Shown: positions 31,059 through 41,002, counted from the stretch's first letter. The stretch is DNA of 64,000 nt from an uncultured Litoreibacter sp. (GCA_947494645.1 CANLVO010000001.1:248001-312000); one strand, 5' to 3'. Numbers and translations are program-made. The notes: a model not told the origin generated them from the sequence alone.

Positions 31059-31976
31059 TTAAACTTTCAGGTTCGGGATGATCTGTTTCTTGCGGCTCAT
31101 GATGCCGGGAAGGACCACGCTGTCGCCTGTGACCGTTGCGCCAAAGCTGGCTTCAGCTACGCGCTTGGACAGATCATTGGGGATCAGCATCGTGGCTTCT
31201 TCGTTGAGGATATCGACGACGAAGAGAAGCACCTCGTTCACTTTGTCTTCGCCCGCAACTTTCGGCATGGCCGCCATCAGCTCTGCCTTGCGGTCGAGCA
31301 CCCTCTTGGGAGAGGTCGTTTCTAGCACGGAGACGCGGAATTTCACACCATCCACCTCGTATTCTTTGCTGTCCATGCGCAAAAGCTCTGCCTCGGAAAA
31401 GGCGGAGACGTCGGATTTCGCGGCGAACATGTCAGCAGCGTAGTCCGCGATACCGATGCCCAGATCAGCGGCCAGGCTTTCGGCCAGCGCGCGGTCGGTC
31501 TCTGTCGTGGTTGGGGACCGAAATTCGAGCGTATCTGACAGGATGCAACTCAGCATCGCGCCTTTGATTGGCTCGGGCATATGGGAGGCGTGATCGCCCA
31601 TCAGGTCGTGCATGATCGTCGCGGTGCAGGCCAGAGGGCGGATTGTGATGTCGATGGGGCCTGCGGTCTCCAGCCCGCCGACCAGTTTGTGGTGGTCGAT
31701 GATGGCCTGGATATCGGCGCTGTTGATGTTGTCCGGCAGCTCGGCGGGATTGTTGGTGTCGACGATGATGCACGGCTGCTCTGCTGCGATTTCGGAAATG
31801 ATCTCAGGCTTGCTCAGGCCCCAGCGTTGCAGCACGAACGCGGCTTCGGTGTTGGGCTCGCCCAGCAAAACAGCGCGTGCGTCGCCGCCTTGATGGTTCG
31901 AGAACCATTCCCAAATCAGCGGCGCGCCGGTGCTGTCAGTGTCGGGTGATTTATGGCCGAAAATCAATGTCGTCAT
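31059..31976 (-). CDS. ppaC: Manganese-dependent inorganic pyrophosphatase
   Basis: This 305-residue family II (DHH) pyrophosphatase hydrolyses PPi. Metal-ligand motifs GHKSPDTDS at residues 7-15 and IIDHHKLVGG at about 92-101 (the DHH box) are present. The C-terminal DHHA2 domain ends with PGIMSRKKQIIPNL. No CBS regulatory domains are inserted. It is first of a minus-strand run of seven genes with short gaps, although a shared transcript is not certain. Confidence 0.95.
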   Translation of the reverse strand: MTTLIFGHKSPDTDSTGAPLIWEWFSNHQGGDARAVLLGEPNTEAAFVLQRWGLSKPEIISEIAAEQPCIIVDTNNPAELPDNINSADIQAIIDHHKLVGGLETAGPIDITIRPLACTATIMHDLMGDHASHMPEPIKGAMLSCILSDTLEFRSPTTTETDRALAESLAADLGIGIADYAADMFAAKSDVSAFSEAELLRMDSKEYEVDGVKFRVSVLETTSPKRVLDRKAELMAAMPKVAGEDKVNEVLLFVVDILNEEATMLIPNDLSKRVAEASFGATVTGDSVVLPGIMSRKKQIIPNLKV

Positions 31977-32096
31977 GGAGCGGTCCTAAGTATTCGGTGG
32001 GTTTCGCGGCCTTATAGGAGGGGTGGGCGGAGATGTCACGGGGTCGGTGCCGCGTTTTGACATGGGCCACGGGGCAGGGTATGAAGACGCATCTGA

Positions 32097-32280
32097 ACAG
32101 GAGATCGCAGACAATGGACCATAGCGCTTAAACCCGCCCGCTTGCGACCGCGCGCTTGCCGCGCCCCATAGCTGTTTCAGGAGTACACTGACAATGGACA
32201 CCATCCGCTAGCCCCGGTTTCGGGGCGCTGATCGTTTGCGCGCTTTTGCGCGTGCCCCAGTCTTTCCAAAACGAAAGGGC
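32097..32280 (+). promoter_or_regulatory. Tandem mini-ORF leader with hairpins
   Basis: Two related units lie in the 309-base gap before the 68-residue basic protein gene. Each has CAGGAG, six variable bases, then GACAATGGAC. Unit 1 encodes the five-codon ORF MDHSA (ATG 32114, stop TAA 32129-32131). Unit 2 encodes MDTIR (ATG 32194, stop TAG 32209-32211). Each is followed by GCGCGC-type hairpins and GCCCCA. After unit 2, hairpin GCCCCG/CGGGGC (32211-32226) starts in the stop codon, and its right arm can alternatively pair with GCCCC at 32254-32258. A last stem (CTTTC/GAAAG, 32262-32277) covers the next ribosome-binding site. The layout suggests translation-dependent control; that part is inference. 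Confidence 0.55.
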
Positions 32281-32285
32281 GCGTT

Positions 32286-32492
32286 ATGCCCAAATCCAAA
32301 AACACCCGCCTGCGCGGGACCAAATCGGCTGCCTTGTCAAAACAAAAGAAACCGAAGCGCGGCGCGGCGCATGTTTCGCCGGGCCCAGTCAAAACCGGGT
32401 TCAACCCTGATGATCTGAAGCGTGCTGGCAAGGCGCAGCGGTGCTCTGGCGGCAAGCCTCCGCGGTTTCCGGGCAGGACCGGCGGTCGATAA
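32286..32492 (+). CDS. Small, highly basic protein of unknown function
   Basis: This 68-residue protein is Lys/Arg-rich throughout, with the phrases SKQKKPKRGAAHVSPGPVK, TGFNPDDLKRAGKA and PRFPGRTGGR. I do not recognise the family. It is predicted to be disordered and may bind nucleic acid. The GAAAGGG ribosome-binding site is six bases before the ATG. The structured mini-ORF leader argues that it is a real, regulated gene. It lies upstream of the DUF2161 gene by 94 bases, with a 10-bp hairpin (32503-32529) between them. Confidence 0.65.
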   Translation: MPKSKNTRLRGTKSAALSKQKKPKRGAAHVSPGPVKTGFNPDDLKRAGKAQRCSGGKPPRFPGRTGGR

Positions 32493-32586
32493 TTTCTGCG
32501 TGGCCTCGCCGCTTCTTTGGCGGCGGGGCTTGAAAGCGGGCTTTGATTGCGCATGCTTGGGGGTGAGCAGCAAAAATGGATCAACC

Positions 32587-33264
32587 ATGCGCGAGACAGA
32601 GCTTTACCCGGCCATCAAGAGCTATCTTGAGGGGCAGGGGTACGAGGTAAAATCAGAGGTGGGCGCCTGTGACGTGGTGGCAATGCGCGGGGACGCAGAG
32701 CCCGTGATCGTGGAAATGAAGACCGCGATGAGCCTTTCGCTGTTTCATCAAGGCGTGGCACGGCAGGCGGTAACAGATGCGGTCTACATTGCGGTGCCGC
32801 GCGGGTCAGGCAAACGCTTTGCCAAATCGCTGAAGGATAATCTGGGGCTCTGCCGCCGGTTGGGTTTGGGGTTGATCACCGTGCGGATGCGCGACGCGCT
32901 GGTCGAGGTGCATCTGGACCCTGGCCCTTATGCGCCGCGCAAAACCAAGCAGCGGCGCGACCGATTGCTCAGGGAATTTGCCCGCCGGGTGGGGGATCCG
33001 AATGCCGGAGGGGCCACGCGGGTTGGTTTGGTGACGGCCTACCGCCAGGACGCGCTGCGCTGTGCGCAACATCTATCAGATGAGGGGCCCAGCAAAGGAG
33101 CGGACGTGGCCGCGGCCACTGGCGTGGCGCAGGCCACGCGGATCATGGCGGCGGATCACTATGGCTGGTTCGAGCGGGTTTCTACCGGGATTTATCAGCT
33201 GACCCCGAAAGGCAGGGAGGGGTTAGTGACCTATGCCGGGCGTGGGGCTGACGCAATGGCGTGA
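32587..33264 (+). CDS. DUF2161 domain protein (PD-(D/E)xK nuclease-like)
   Basis: This 225-residue cytoplasmic protein has the restriction-endonuclease-like phrase CDVVAMRGDAEPVIVEMKT at about residues 28-46. This gives the D...ExK catalytic pattern of PD-(D/E)xK nucleases, with MSLSLFHQGVARQAV next. The C-terminal part (about 150-225) looks like a winged helix (GVAQATRIMAADHYGWFERV). This arrangement matches DUF2161. The substrate is unknown. No methylase or partner gene is adjacent, so it is not a restriction system. Its last 34 bases overlap the end of the convergent GGDEF gene. Confidence 0.85.
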   Translation: MRETELYPAIKSYLEGQGYEVKSEVGACDVVAMRGDAEPVIVEMKTAMSLSLFHQGVARQAVTDAVYIAVPRGSGKRFAKSLKDNLGLCRRLGLGLITVRMRDALVEVHLDPGPYAPRKTKQRRDRLLREFARRVGDPNAGGATRVGLVTAYRQDALRCAQHLSDEGPSKGADVAAATGVAQATRIMAADHYGWFERVSTGIYQLTPKGREGLVTYAGRGADAMA

Positions 33265-34724
33265 TCGGGCGGCTGAGATTGCATGGAGGAGTAGGCGACT
33301 GTCTTATTCCGCCCCAGTTTCTTGGCTTGATACAGCGCCACATCCGCATGTTTGACCAGCGCATCAAGGTCGATGCCGCCTTGTGGCGCGACGGCGACAC
33401 CTGCAGAGACCGTCACCGGCGGCAGGTCGGTGCCTGAATATTTGATGACGATGTCTGACACGTGCTCGCGAAACTGCTCGGACATCTGTGCGGTTTCCTC
33501 CTCAGACATGGCGCCGCACAGCACGATGAATTCTTCGCCGCCCAAACGGCACGGGGCGCAGTTGTCAGTGAAGAACTCGATCATGCGTGCGCCCAAAGCC
33601 CGCAACACCAGATCGCCTGCATCATGGCCATGCAGGTCGTTGAACTTCTTGAAGTTGTCGACGTCGATAGAGATCAGGGAGCAGCTTTCCTTGGCGGTCT
33701 TGGCCCGGGTCAGTTGCTGCTGGGCGGCTTCAAGGAACCATCTGCGGTTCCAGAGATTGGTCAGCGGGTCGCGCACGGATTGATCGAGCAGCTCCTGGCG
33801 CAACTGGACATTGGCGATGGCAAGGCTGATCTGTTCGGCGCAGAGCAGGGCTAGCTCCCAGCGCTGATCCATGAAGGTGCGGAAGGGCGCACGGTTGTTG
33901 CGATCCGGTGAGACGGCACCGAAATCAAGATGCAGCAAGCCGTTGGTTTGACCATGCGCGGTGATCGGGATGCAGAAATATGGGTCGTCCGTCTCGGCCG
34001 CATATGCGTGGCCACAAGGAAACTCGATCGGTCGCATGCCAAAGGCATAGGCGCGACCACGTCGCAGCGCCCAGCAATCATCGGGCTGGATGTGGCTTGG
34101 ACCGTCCTTGCCGCCGCCCCAGTTGATATTGAGGTCCAGCGTGTCACGGGAATTGGAGTAGATATAAAGTTGTCCCTCGGCCTCCGGAATGAGGGTCTCA
34201 AGGGAGCGGGCGATGACTTGCAGCAATTCATCAAGTGACTTGGCGGAGTACAGCCATTCGCTGACCTGGCCCAGAAGCCGACGCTCCTGCTGGCGCAATT
34301 GCTCGTTTTCCGTGGCCTCCTTGGTGGAGGCCTCAAGGGCGCGCCGCCCCGTCAGATCGCGCGATGAGGACATGAAATGGATATGACGGCCTTGCGCGTC
34401 AAAGATCGGGTTGATCCGAAACTCCATCCAGATGCTTGAGCCGTCTTTGCGGTAATATTCGACCTCTGTATCGATTGCGCGGCGGTTGGCGAGCGCATCT
34501 TCCACCTCTGCAATGGTTTTGGGGTCGGTGGCTGGCCCGCGCAGCACCTCACCGGGTGTGCGGCCTTCCACCTCCTCGAAACTGAAGCCGGTGAGCCGTT
34601 CAAACTCCTGATTGACCCAGATCATGCGGACATTCTCATCGGTAATTAGCAGTGCGTCACGGCTATATTGGGCGGCCAACCCCGCGAGATTGGTGAAATC
34701 CTTCTTCGATGTTGGCTTCGTCAT
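33231..34724 (-). CDS. Diguanylate cyclase with PAS and GAF-like sensor domains
   Basis: This 497-residue soluble protein has a PAS domain with PAC (about 11-130), a GAF-like domain (about 150-310) that contains several cysteines, and a GGDEF domain (about 325-485). The active site is GGEEF at 395-399, with the preceding DVDNFKKFNDLHGHDAGD intact. No RxxD inhibitory site lies just upstream of GGEEF. It should make cyclic di-GMP in response to a bound small molecule. The sensed signal is unknown. It is divergent from the amidinotransferase gene. Confidence 0.9.
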   Translation of the reverse strand: MTKPTSKKDFTNLAGLAAQYSRDALLITDENVRMIWVNQEFERLTGFSFEEVEGRTPGEVLRGPATDPKTIAEVEDALANRRAIDTEVEYYRKDGSSIWMEFRINPIFDAQGRHIHFMSSSRDLTGRRALEASTKEATENEQLRQQERRLLGQVSEWLYSAKSLDELLQVIARSLETLIPEAEGQLYIYSNSRDTLDLNINWGGGKDGPSHIQPDDCWALRRGRAYAFGMRPIEFPCGHAYAAETDDPYFCIPITAHGQTNGLLHLDFGAVSPDRNNRAPFRTFMDQRWELALLCAEQISLAIANVQLRQELLDQSVRDPLTNLWNRRWFLEAAQQQLTRAKTAKESCSLISIDVDNFKKFNDLHGHDAGDLVLRALGARMIEFFTDNCAPCRLGGEEFIVLCGAMSEEETAQMSEQFREHVSDIVIKYSGTDLPPVTVSAGVAVAPQGGIDLDALVKHADVALYQAKKLGRNKTVAYSSMQSQPPDHAIASAPRPA

Positions 34725-34911
34725 TGGGGCACCCGCGATGAACTGTCCCTGTTCTCGGCTCAAAGGTTTAATGAACGGTTCAGAACCCCGGTCTCTCCTT
34801 GCCGAATGCAGAAAATTTGAAACAACCGCGCTTGGGATGTGCGTCACATCTTGCCGGGATCGCACATTGCCACTAGCACTGCGTGTCGCACCATCTGCAG
34901 GGGAGATCAGC

Positions 34912-36021
34912 ATGCAAAAGACGGTCGTAAACAGCTGGAATGAATGGGACCCGCTGAAACATGTCATCGTGGGCCGTGCAGATGACTGCCACATCCCGCC
35001 CGAGGAACCCGCGCTGGACGCGAAGGTGCCTGAGGACAGCGATATGCGCGGTCAATGGGGCCGCCGCCCACAAGAAACCATCGACCGCGCCAACGAGCTG
35101 TTGGATAACTTTGCGTCCATGCTGGAAAAACGCGGCGTGCGGGTGGACCGGCCGGACAGCATTGACCACTCAAAATCCGTCACCACGCCGGATTTCCACA
35201 CCGACAGCCAATTTGGCTGCATGCCGCCGCGTGACGTGCTGCTGACGGTGGGCTCGGAGATGCTGGAGGCGACGATGTCCTATCGCTGCCGCTGGTTTGA
35301 ATATCTGAACTATCGCCCACTGATGGAGCGCTATTTCGACGAGGACCCGAACTTCCGCCATGAAAGCGCGCCCAAGCCGCGCCTGACGGATGAGGATTAC
35401 CACCCTGATTACCTGTCCGACAAAATCGGGGTTGAGAAGCGCCTACAATGGGCCGCAGAGAAGTTCTTTGTCACAACCGAGAAAGAGCCGCTGTTTGATG
35501 CAGCCGACGTGCTGCGCTTTGGCCGTGATCTGGTGGTGCAGCACGGGTTCACCACCAACCTCAAAGGCATCGAATGGCTGCGGAGGCATTATCCTGATCA
35601 CCGGGTGCATACGGTAAACTTCCCGGGCGATCCCTATCCGATCCATATTGATGCGACCTTTACCCCGCTGCGCCCCGGCCTGATCCTGAACAACCCGCAG
35701 CGCCGCTTGCCGGAAGACCAGCGCAAGATGTTTGAGAAGAACGATTGGGAGATCGTGGACGCGGCGCAGCCTGCGCATAACGCGCCGCCGCCTTTGTGTT
35801 ATTCCTCGACATGGCTGTCCATGAACGTCCTGGTGCTGGACCCCAAAACCGTCTGCGTTGAGAAATCCGAGGTCTATCAGGCTGAGCAGATGGACAAGCT
35901 GGGTATGAACGTGGTCGAGGTCGAGCTGCGCGACGCCTATGCCTTTGGCGGAGGGCTGCATTGCTGCACGGCGGATGTCTACCGTGAGGGTGGGTGCGAG
36001 GATTACTTCCCGAACATGTAA
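34912..36021 (+). CDS. Glycine amidinotransferase-like (AGAT/StrB1 family) enzyme
   Basis: This 369-residue protein of the guanidino-modifying superfamily moves an amidino group from arginine to an amine. The triad aligns with vertebrate AGAT: D196 in FDAADVLRFGRD, H245 in HIDATFTPL (49 residues later, the same spacing as in AGAT), and C351 in GGGLHCCTADV. The length fits bacterial amidinotransferases. The acceptor (glycine, inosamine phosphate or another amine) cannot be read. ATG at 34912 has GGGAGA upstream. It is a single gene; no guanidinoacetate methyltransferase is near. Confidence 0.88.
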   Translation: MQKTVVNSWNEWDPLKHVIVGRADDCHIPPEEPALDAKVPEDSDMRGQWGRRPQETIDRANELLDNFASMLEKRGVRVDRPDSIDHSKSVTTPDFHTDSQFGCMPPRDVLLTVGSEMLEATMSYRCRWFEYLNYRPLMERYFDEDPNFRHESAPKPRLTDEDYHPDYLSDKIGVEKRLQWAAEKFFVTTEKEPLFDAADVLRFGRDLVVQHGFTTNLKGIEWLRRHYPDHRVHTVNFPGDPYPIHIDATFTPLRPGLILNNPQRRLPEDQRKMFEKNDWEIVDAAQPAHNAPPPLCYSSTWLSMNVLVLDPKTVCVEKSEVYQAEQMDKLGMNVVEVELRDAYAFGGGLHCCTADVYREGGCEDYFPNM

Positions 36022-36093
36022 GGCCGGATCTTCAGCGAAAATTCCTGAGCGTGCCTGTTGACTCAGCCCCGCTTGCTCCTTAGCTACGGCGCG

Positions 36094-36120
36094 TTAGCAC
36101 TCGACATAGGTGAGTGCTAA
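36094..36120. promoter_or_regulatory. CIRCE operator (HrcA-binding) upstream of groES
   Basis: TTAGCACTC at 36094-36102 and GAGTGCTAA at 36112-36120 are separated by nine bases: a perfect match to the CIRCE consensus. It lies 53 bases before the groES ATG, so HrcA should repress groESL at normal temperature. hrcA itself is not in the window. A GGCCCC/GGGGCC hairpin sits just after it (about 36122-36138). Confidence 0.96.
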
Positions 36121-36172
36121 CGGCCCCAGATGGGGGCCAAGTGGAACTAACTTTGAGCTGGGAGCTACAAAG

Positions 36173-36460
36173 ATGGCATTGAAACCGCTTCACGACCGCG
36201 TCCTCGTAGAACGTGTAGAGAGCGACGAAAAGACCGCCGGTGGTCTGATCATTCCTGAAAGCGCAAAAGAGAAGCCTGCAGAGGGCGTTATCGTTGCTGC
36301 TGGTGAAGGCGCACGCAAAGACTCGGGCGAATTGATCCCGATGGCCGTCAAAGAAGGCGACAAAATCCTGTTCGGCAAATGGTCCGGCACAGAAGTCACC
36401 GTTGACGGCAAAGAGCTGCTGATCATGAAAGAGAGCGACGTTCTGGGCATCCTGTCCTAA
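36173..36460 (+). CDS. groES: Co-chaperonin GroES
   Basis: This 95-residue co-chaperonin begins [17 protein letters not shown] and has the mobile loop around [12 protein letters not shown]. It forms a heptameric lid on GroEL. An ORF is open back to 36110 but contains the CIRCE-adjacent leader, so the ATG at 36173 is right. It is followed by groEL 46 bases later. Confidence 0.97.
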   Translation: MALKPLHDRVLVERVESDEKTAGGLIIPESAKEKPAEGVIVAAGEGARKDSGELIPMAVKEGDKILFGKWSGTEVTVDGKELLIMKESDVLGILS

Positions 36461-36485
36461 GCGCGTTTTCCCACCGAAATACTGA

Positions 36486-38156
<1,671 letters not shown>

Positions 38157-38220
38157 ACCGCCTTTGCCTCCCGACAACGGGCGGCAGACGCGTTTGCTTG
38201 CCAAACTGCTGAAAGACATG

Positions 38221-38251
38221 AGCGGCTCCCTTCGGGGGGCCGTTCTTTTTT
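38221..38251 (+). terminator. Intrinsic terminator of groESL
   Basis: CGGCTCCC (38223-38230) pairs with GGGGGCCG (38235-38242) around a TTCG loop with one G-T wobble, followed by TTCTTTTTT. It is located 65 bases after the groEL stop. Confidence 0.88.
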
Positions 38252-38332
38252 GTGATATGGCGTCGATAGGCAGGCCGCGCGTTTTGGGTTAGTGTCCGCT
38301 CAGACCTCTTCCGCTGCGAGCCAATTTTTTTC

Positions 38333-38821
38333 ATGGACCCCAGTTTTACACGCGACGTCCGGGCCTCGGATCATGACGCCATCGACACCTTGCTGTCTGA
38401 GGCGTTTGGGGGTGTGGAAGAGGCAAAGCTGGTGCGCGCGTTGCGTGACGAGAAAGCGTTGTTTCGCGAGGTGATCATGCCTTGGGGTGAGGCAGCGGCG
38501 GGTTATCTGGCCGTGTCCCGCTTTGCGGCGCCAGAAGGGTGGCTGTGTCTCGCGCCCGTGGCGGTGCATCCGGCATGGCAGGGGGGCGGACGGGGTCAGT
38601 TTATGGTTCAGGCTATCGTCGAGGAATGCGTGAACACGCTGCAACGCCCGATGGTCGTGGTGGGGGACGGCAAGTTCTACCGTCGCTGCGGCTTTCTGGC
38701 GACCCGGGCCGCCCGGTTGAACACGCCATATGGCACCCAAAACACCCTGCTGGCGGCCCCGGGGATGACTGTACCAACGGAGACGTTGATCTACCCAAAA
38801 CCGTTCGAGGCGCTTGGCTGA
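38333..38821 (+). CDS. GNAT family N-acetyltransferase
   Basis: This 162-residue acetyltransferase-fold protein has the acetyl-CoA binding region LAPVAVHPAWQGGGRG (motif A) at about residues 74-89 and a later GDGKFYRRCGF. The overall layout is like YhbS-type GNATs. The acceptor is unknown. It follows the groESL terminator and precedes the EamA gene. Confidence 0.85.
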   Translation: MDPSFTRDVRASDHDAIDTLLSEAFGGVEEAKLVRALRDEKALFREVIMPWGEAAAGYLAVSRFAAPEGWLCLAPVAVHPAWQGGGRGQFMVQAIVEECVNTLQRPMVVVGDGKFYRRCGFLATRAARLNTPYGTQNTLLAAPGMTVPTETLIYPKPFEALG

Positions 38822-38902
38822 CGCGCTAGGCAACCTCACGATTGTGCCAGCCACAGGTCTTTTCGGTTGCGCCGCTGGGCGGGGCAGGCAAGGAGTTGGC
38901 GC

Positions 38903-39727
38903 ATGAAACTTGCTCTGCTCGTCGCCCTGACCATGGTGGCCTTTGCCGCCAATTCTGTGCTCAATCGTCTTGGCGTGGCAGATGGCATGACCGACCCGGT
39001 CAGCTTCGCTGCCTTGCGGTTAGCGTCGGGCGCGGTGGCGCTGACAGTGCTGGTACTGGCCTCGCGTAGAACATTGTCGCTTTGGGGGCGCAGCCGGGCC
39101 GTCGGGGCAGGGGCGCTGGCGGTTTACATGATCGGCTTCTCGCTGGCCTATTTGACGCTGGATACGGGCGTTGGCGCGTTGATCCTGTTTGGCGGCGTTC
39201 AGATCACCATTTTCGTCGTCGTCATGATGCGGGGCGAGCCATTGCCCCGGGCGCGATGGCAGGGTGCGGGCCTTGCCATGATCGGGTTGGCTTACCTGTT
39301 GCTGCCCGGCGCTGAGGCCCCTGATTTCGGCGGCGCGCTTCTGATGGGCGCTGCTGCCATAGGATGGGGCGTCTACACCCTCGTTGGCCGCACGGAGACG
39401 GATGCCTTGGCCGCCACGGCCGGGAACTTCATCATTGCGACCGTTGCGATGGCGCTTTGTCTGCTGCTTCTGCCCGCCGCGCATCAGATCAGCGCGTCCG
39501 GGGCGGTTTACGCGGTGATTTCAGGCGTGGTGACCTCGGCCCTTGGATATGCGCTATGGTACCGTTTGCTGCCGCAGCTTGAGGCCAGCATCGCGGGTAT
39601 CGCTCAGCTAACCGTCCCGGTGATCGCGCTGGTAGGCGGGATGATTTTTCTCGGCGAGGCCGTCACGCTCAGTTTCGTTCTCGCCAGCGCTTTGGTGTTG
39701 GGCGGTGTCGCGTGGTCTCTGCGTTAA
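38903..39727 (+). CDS. EamA family transporter (DMT superfamily)
   Basis: This 274-residue inner-membrane protein has about nine to ten hydrophobic segments and two EamA repeats (about 5-125 and 140-272), including LGYALWYRLLPQLEASIAG in the second repeat. DMT proteins export metabolites such as amino acids; the substrate here is unknown. ATG at 38903 follows AAGGAG. The 3' end overlaps the dprA 3' end by four bases. Confidence 0.88.
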   Translation: MKLALLVALTMVAFAANSVLNRLGVADGMTDPVSFAALRLASGAVALTVLVLASRRTLSLWGRSRAVGAGALAVYMIGFSLAYLTLDTGVGALILFGGVQITIFVVVMMRGEPLPRARWQGAGLAMIGLAYLLLPGAEAPDFGGALLMGAAAIGWGVYTLVGRTETDALAATAGNFIIATVAMALCLLLLPAAHQISASGAVYAVISGVVTSALGYALWYRLLPQLEASIAGIAQLTVPVIALVGGMIFLGEAVTLSFVLASALVLGGVAWSLR

Positions 39728-40857
39728 TGCGCCAACGCCACCAGACCGCCTGCGGTGCGGGTGATCTTGCCTTCCATCTCCAGCGCCATCAGTTGAGGTG
39801 TGACCAGATCGGGGTCGATCTTGAGATCGCGGATGAGCTGATCTTCCGCCAGAGGGGAGGGGCCAAGTAGCCCTAGTATCTGCGCATGCGCCGGGCCGTC
39901 CTGATGTACAGGTTTTGTCCTTTTGGATTGAGGCGGCACGGATTTTTGTCGCTTCGATGGGGTTGGTTTGGCCAAGGCCTCAGCGATGTCTTCGATGCCG
40001 CGCACGAGGGTGGCGCCATCGCGGATTAGCATGTTGCAGCCCGACGACCTTGCATCAAAGGGGTGCCCCGGCACGGCCAACACGTCGCGGCCTTGATCCA
40101 ATGCCTCGCGGGCGGTGATGAGCGAGCCTGACTTGGCGGCGGCCTCTACCACCACCACGGCGCGCACAAGGCCGGAGATGATCCTGTTGCGACGTGGGAA
40201 ATGGCGGGCCATGGGTTGCAGCCCGATGGGCTGCTCAGACAGGCGCAGCCCTTGAGCCGCGATCTGGTCATGCAAGACCGCATTTTCACGCGGGTAGACC
40301 ACATCAATACCGCCAGCCTGTACTGCGATCGTGCCGCCCTGAACCGCCGCAAGATGGGCCGCCGCATCAACGCCGCGCGCCAGACCAGAGACGACGGCAA
40401 AGCCTTGGGCGGATAGCTCAGACGCCAATTTGCTTGCCATCCGGGTGCCAAGCGATGAGGCGTTGCGGGCACCTACAAGGCCGATGGCGGGGCGCTGCGT
40501 CAAAGACGTGTCGCCCAGTGCCCAAAGAAACGGGGGCGGGTCAGGGATATCGCTCAGCGCTGCGGGGTAGTCGGGTGCACCGAAACATAAAGGTACAGCG
40601 CCAATGCGTTTGCCAGCTTTCAGTTCAGCCTCCGCAGCTGCTCTGGCAAAAGGGGTGTATTTAGAGACACCCGCGCTTGCGGCGATGTGCGGCAAGGCCT
40701 CAAGGGCCGCTTCGACGTTTCCATGTTCCGACAGAAGCCGAAAGAAGGTCGCAGGCCCAACGCGGCGGGATCTGATCAGACGGAGCCAGGTGACCGTCGC
40801 GTCCCATGTCTTGGGGGGTGCGAGGGGGGGTGGGGTAGACAGCAGGTCGCTGGCCAT
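39724..40857 (-). CDS. dprA: DNA-processing protein DprA (Smf)
   Basis: This 377-residue protein loads RecA onto incoming single-stranded DNA during natural transformation. The Rossmann-like DprA core (about 85-300) has AIGLVGARNASSLG, VVSGLARGVDAAAH, and RRNRIISGLV, all classical. The C-terminal winged helix (about 320-377) has the phrase EDQLIRDLKIDPDLV and may be the DNA-binding DML1-like part. ATG at 40857 has GGAG eight bases upstream. Com genes are not nearby. Confidence 0.94.
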   Translation of the reverse strand: MASDLLSTPPPLAPPKTWDATVTWLRLIRSRRVGPATFFRLLSEHGNVEAALEALPHIAASAGVSKYTPFARAAAEAELKAGKRIGAVPLCFGAPDYPAALSDIPDPPPFLWALGDTSLTQRPAIGLVGARNASSLGTRMASKLASELSAQGFAVVSGLARGVDAAAHLAAVQGGTIAVQAGGIDVVYPRENAVLHDQIAAQGLRLSEQPIGLQPMARHFPRRNRIISGLVRAVVVVEAAAKSGSLITAREALDQGRDVLAVPGHPFDARSSGCNMLIRDGATLVRGIEDIAEALAKPTPSKRQKSVPPQSKRTKPVHQDGPAHAQILGLLGPSPLAEDQLIRDLKIDPDLVTPQLMALEMEGKITRTAGGLVALAH

Positions 40858-40981
40858 CTGTATGCTCCGTCTGATCAGTGGGATCATGATTGGAGCCCAG
40901 GTCTTAACGGAACATTACCCACAAAATTTACATCAGAAAAATATCACAACATACTGTTTTATAACAATAAATATCTGAAAT

Positions 40982-41002
40982 GGTTAACAGGTTCTGTTAA
41001 CC
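40982..41002. promoter_or_regulatory. Perfect inverted repeat GGTTAACAG-GTT-CTGTTAACC
   Basis: GGTTAACAG (40982-40990) and CTGTTAACC (40994-41002) form a perfect 9-bp inverted repeat with a 3-base spacer. It lies in the AT-rich 264-base gap between dprA and the GNAT gene; outside it, GAAAT and ATTTC also match. It could be an operator or hairpin near the dprA promoter. No T-run follows it, so it is not a standard terminator. The rest of the gap shows another small inverted repeat, GAATCG/CGATTC at 41095-41112. Confidence 0.45.

Noticed and set aside
32587-33264. Restriction-modification or defence nuclease
   Set aside because: The DUF2161 protein has a PD-(D/E)xK-like core, but no methyltransferase, ATPase or other defence gene is near it.
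36022-36172. Heat-shock sigma-32 promoter at groES
   Set aside because: CTTGCTC at 36072-36078 resembles a -35 box, but I could not find a matching -10; only the CIRCE operator is well supported.
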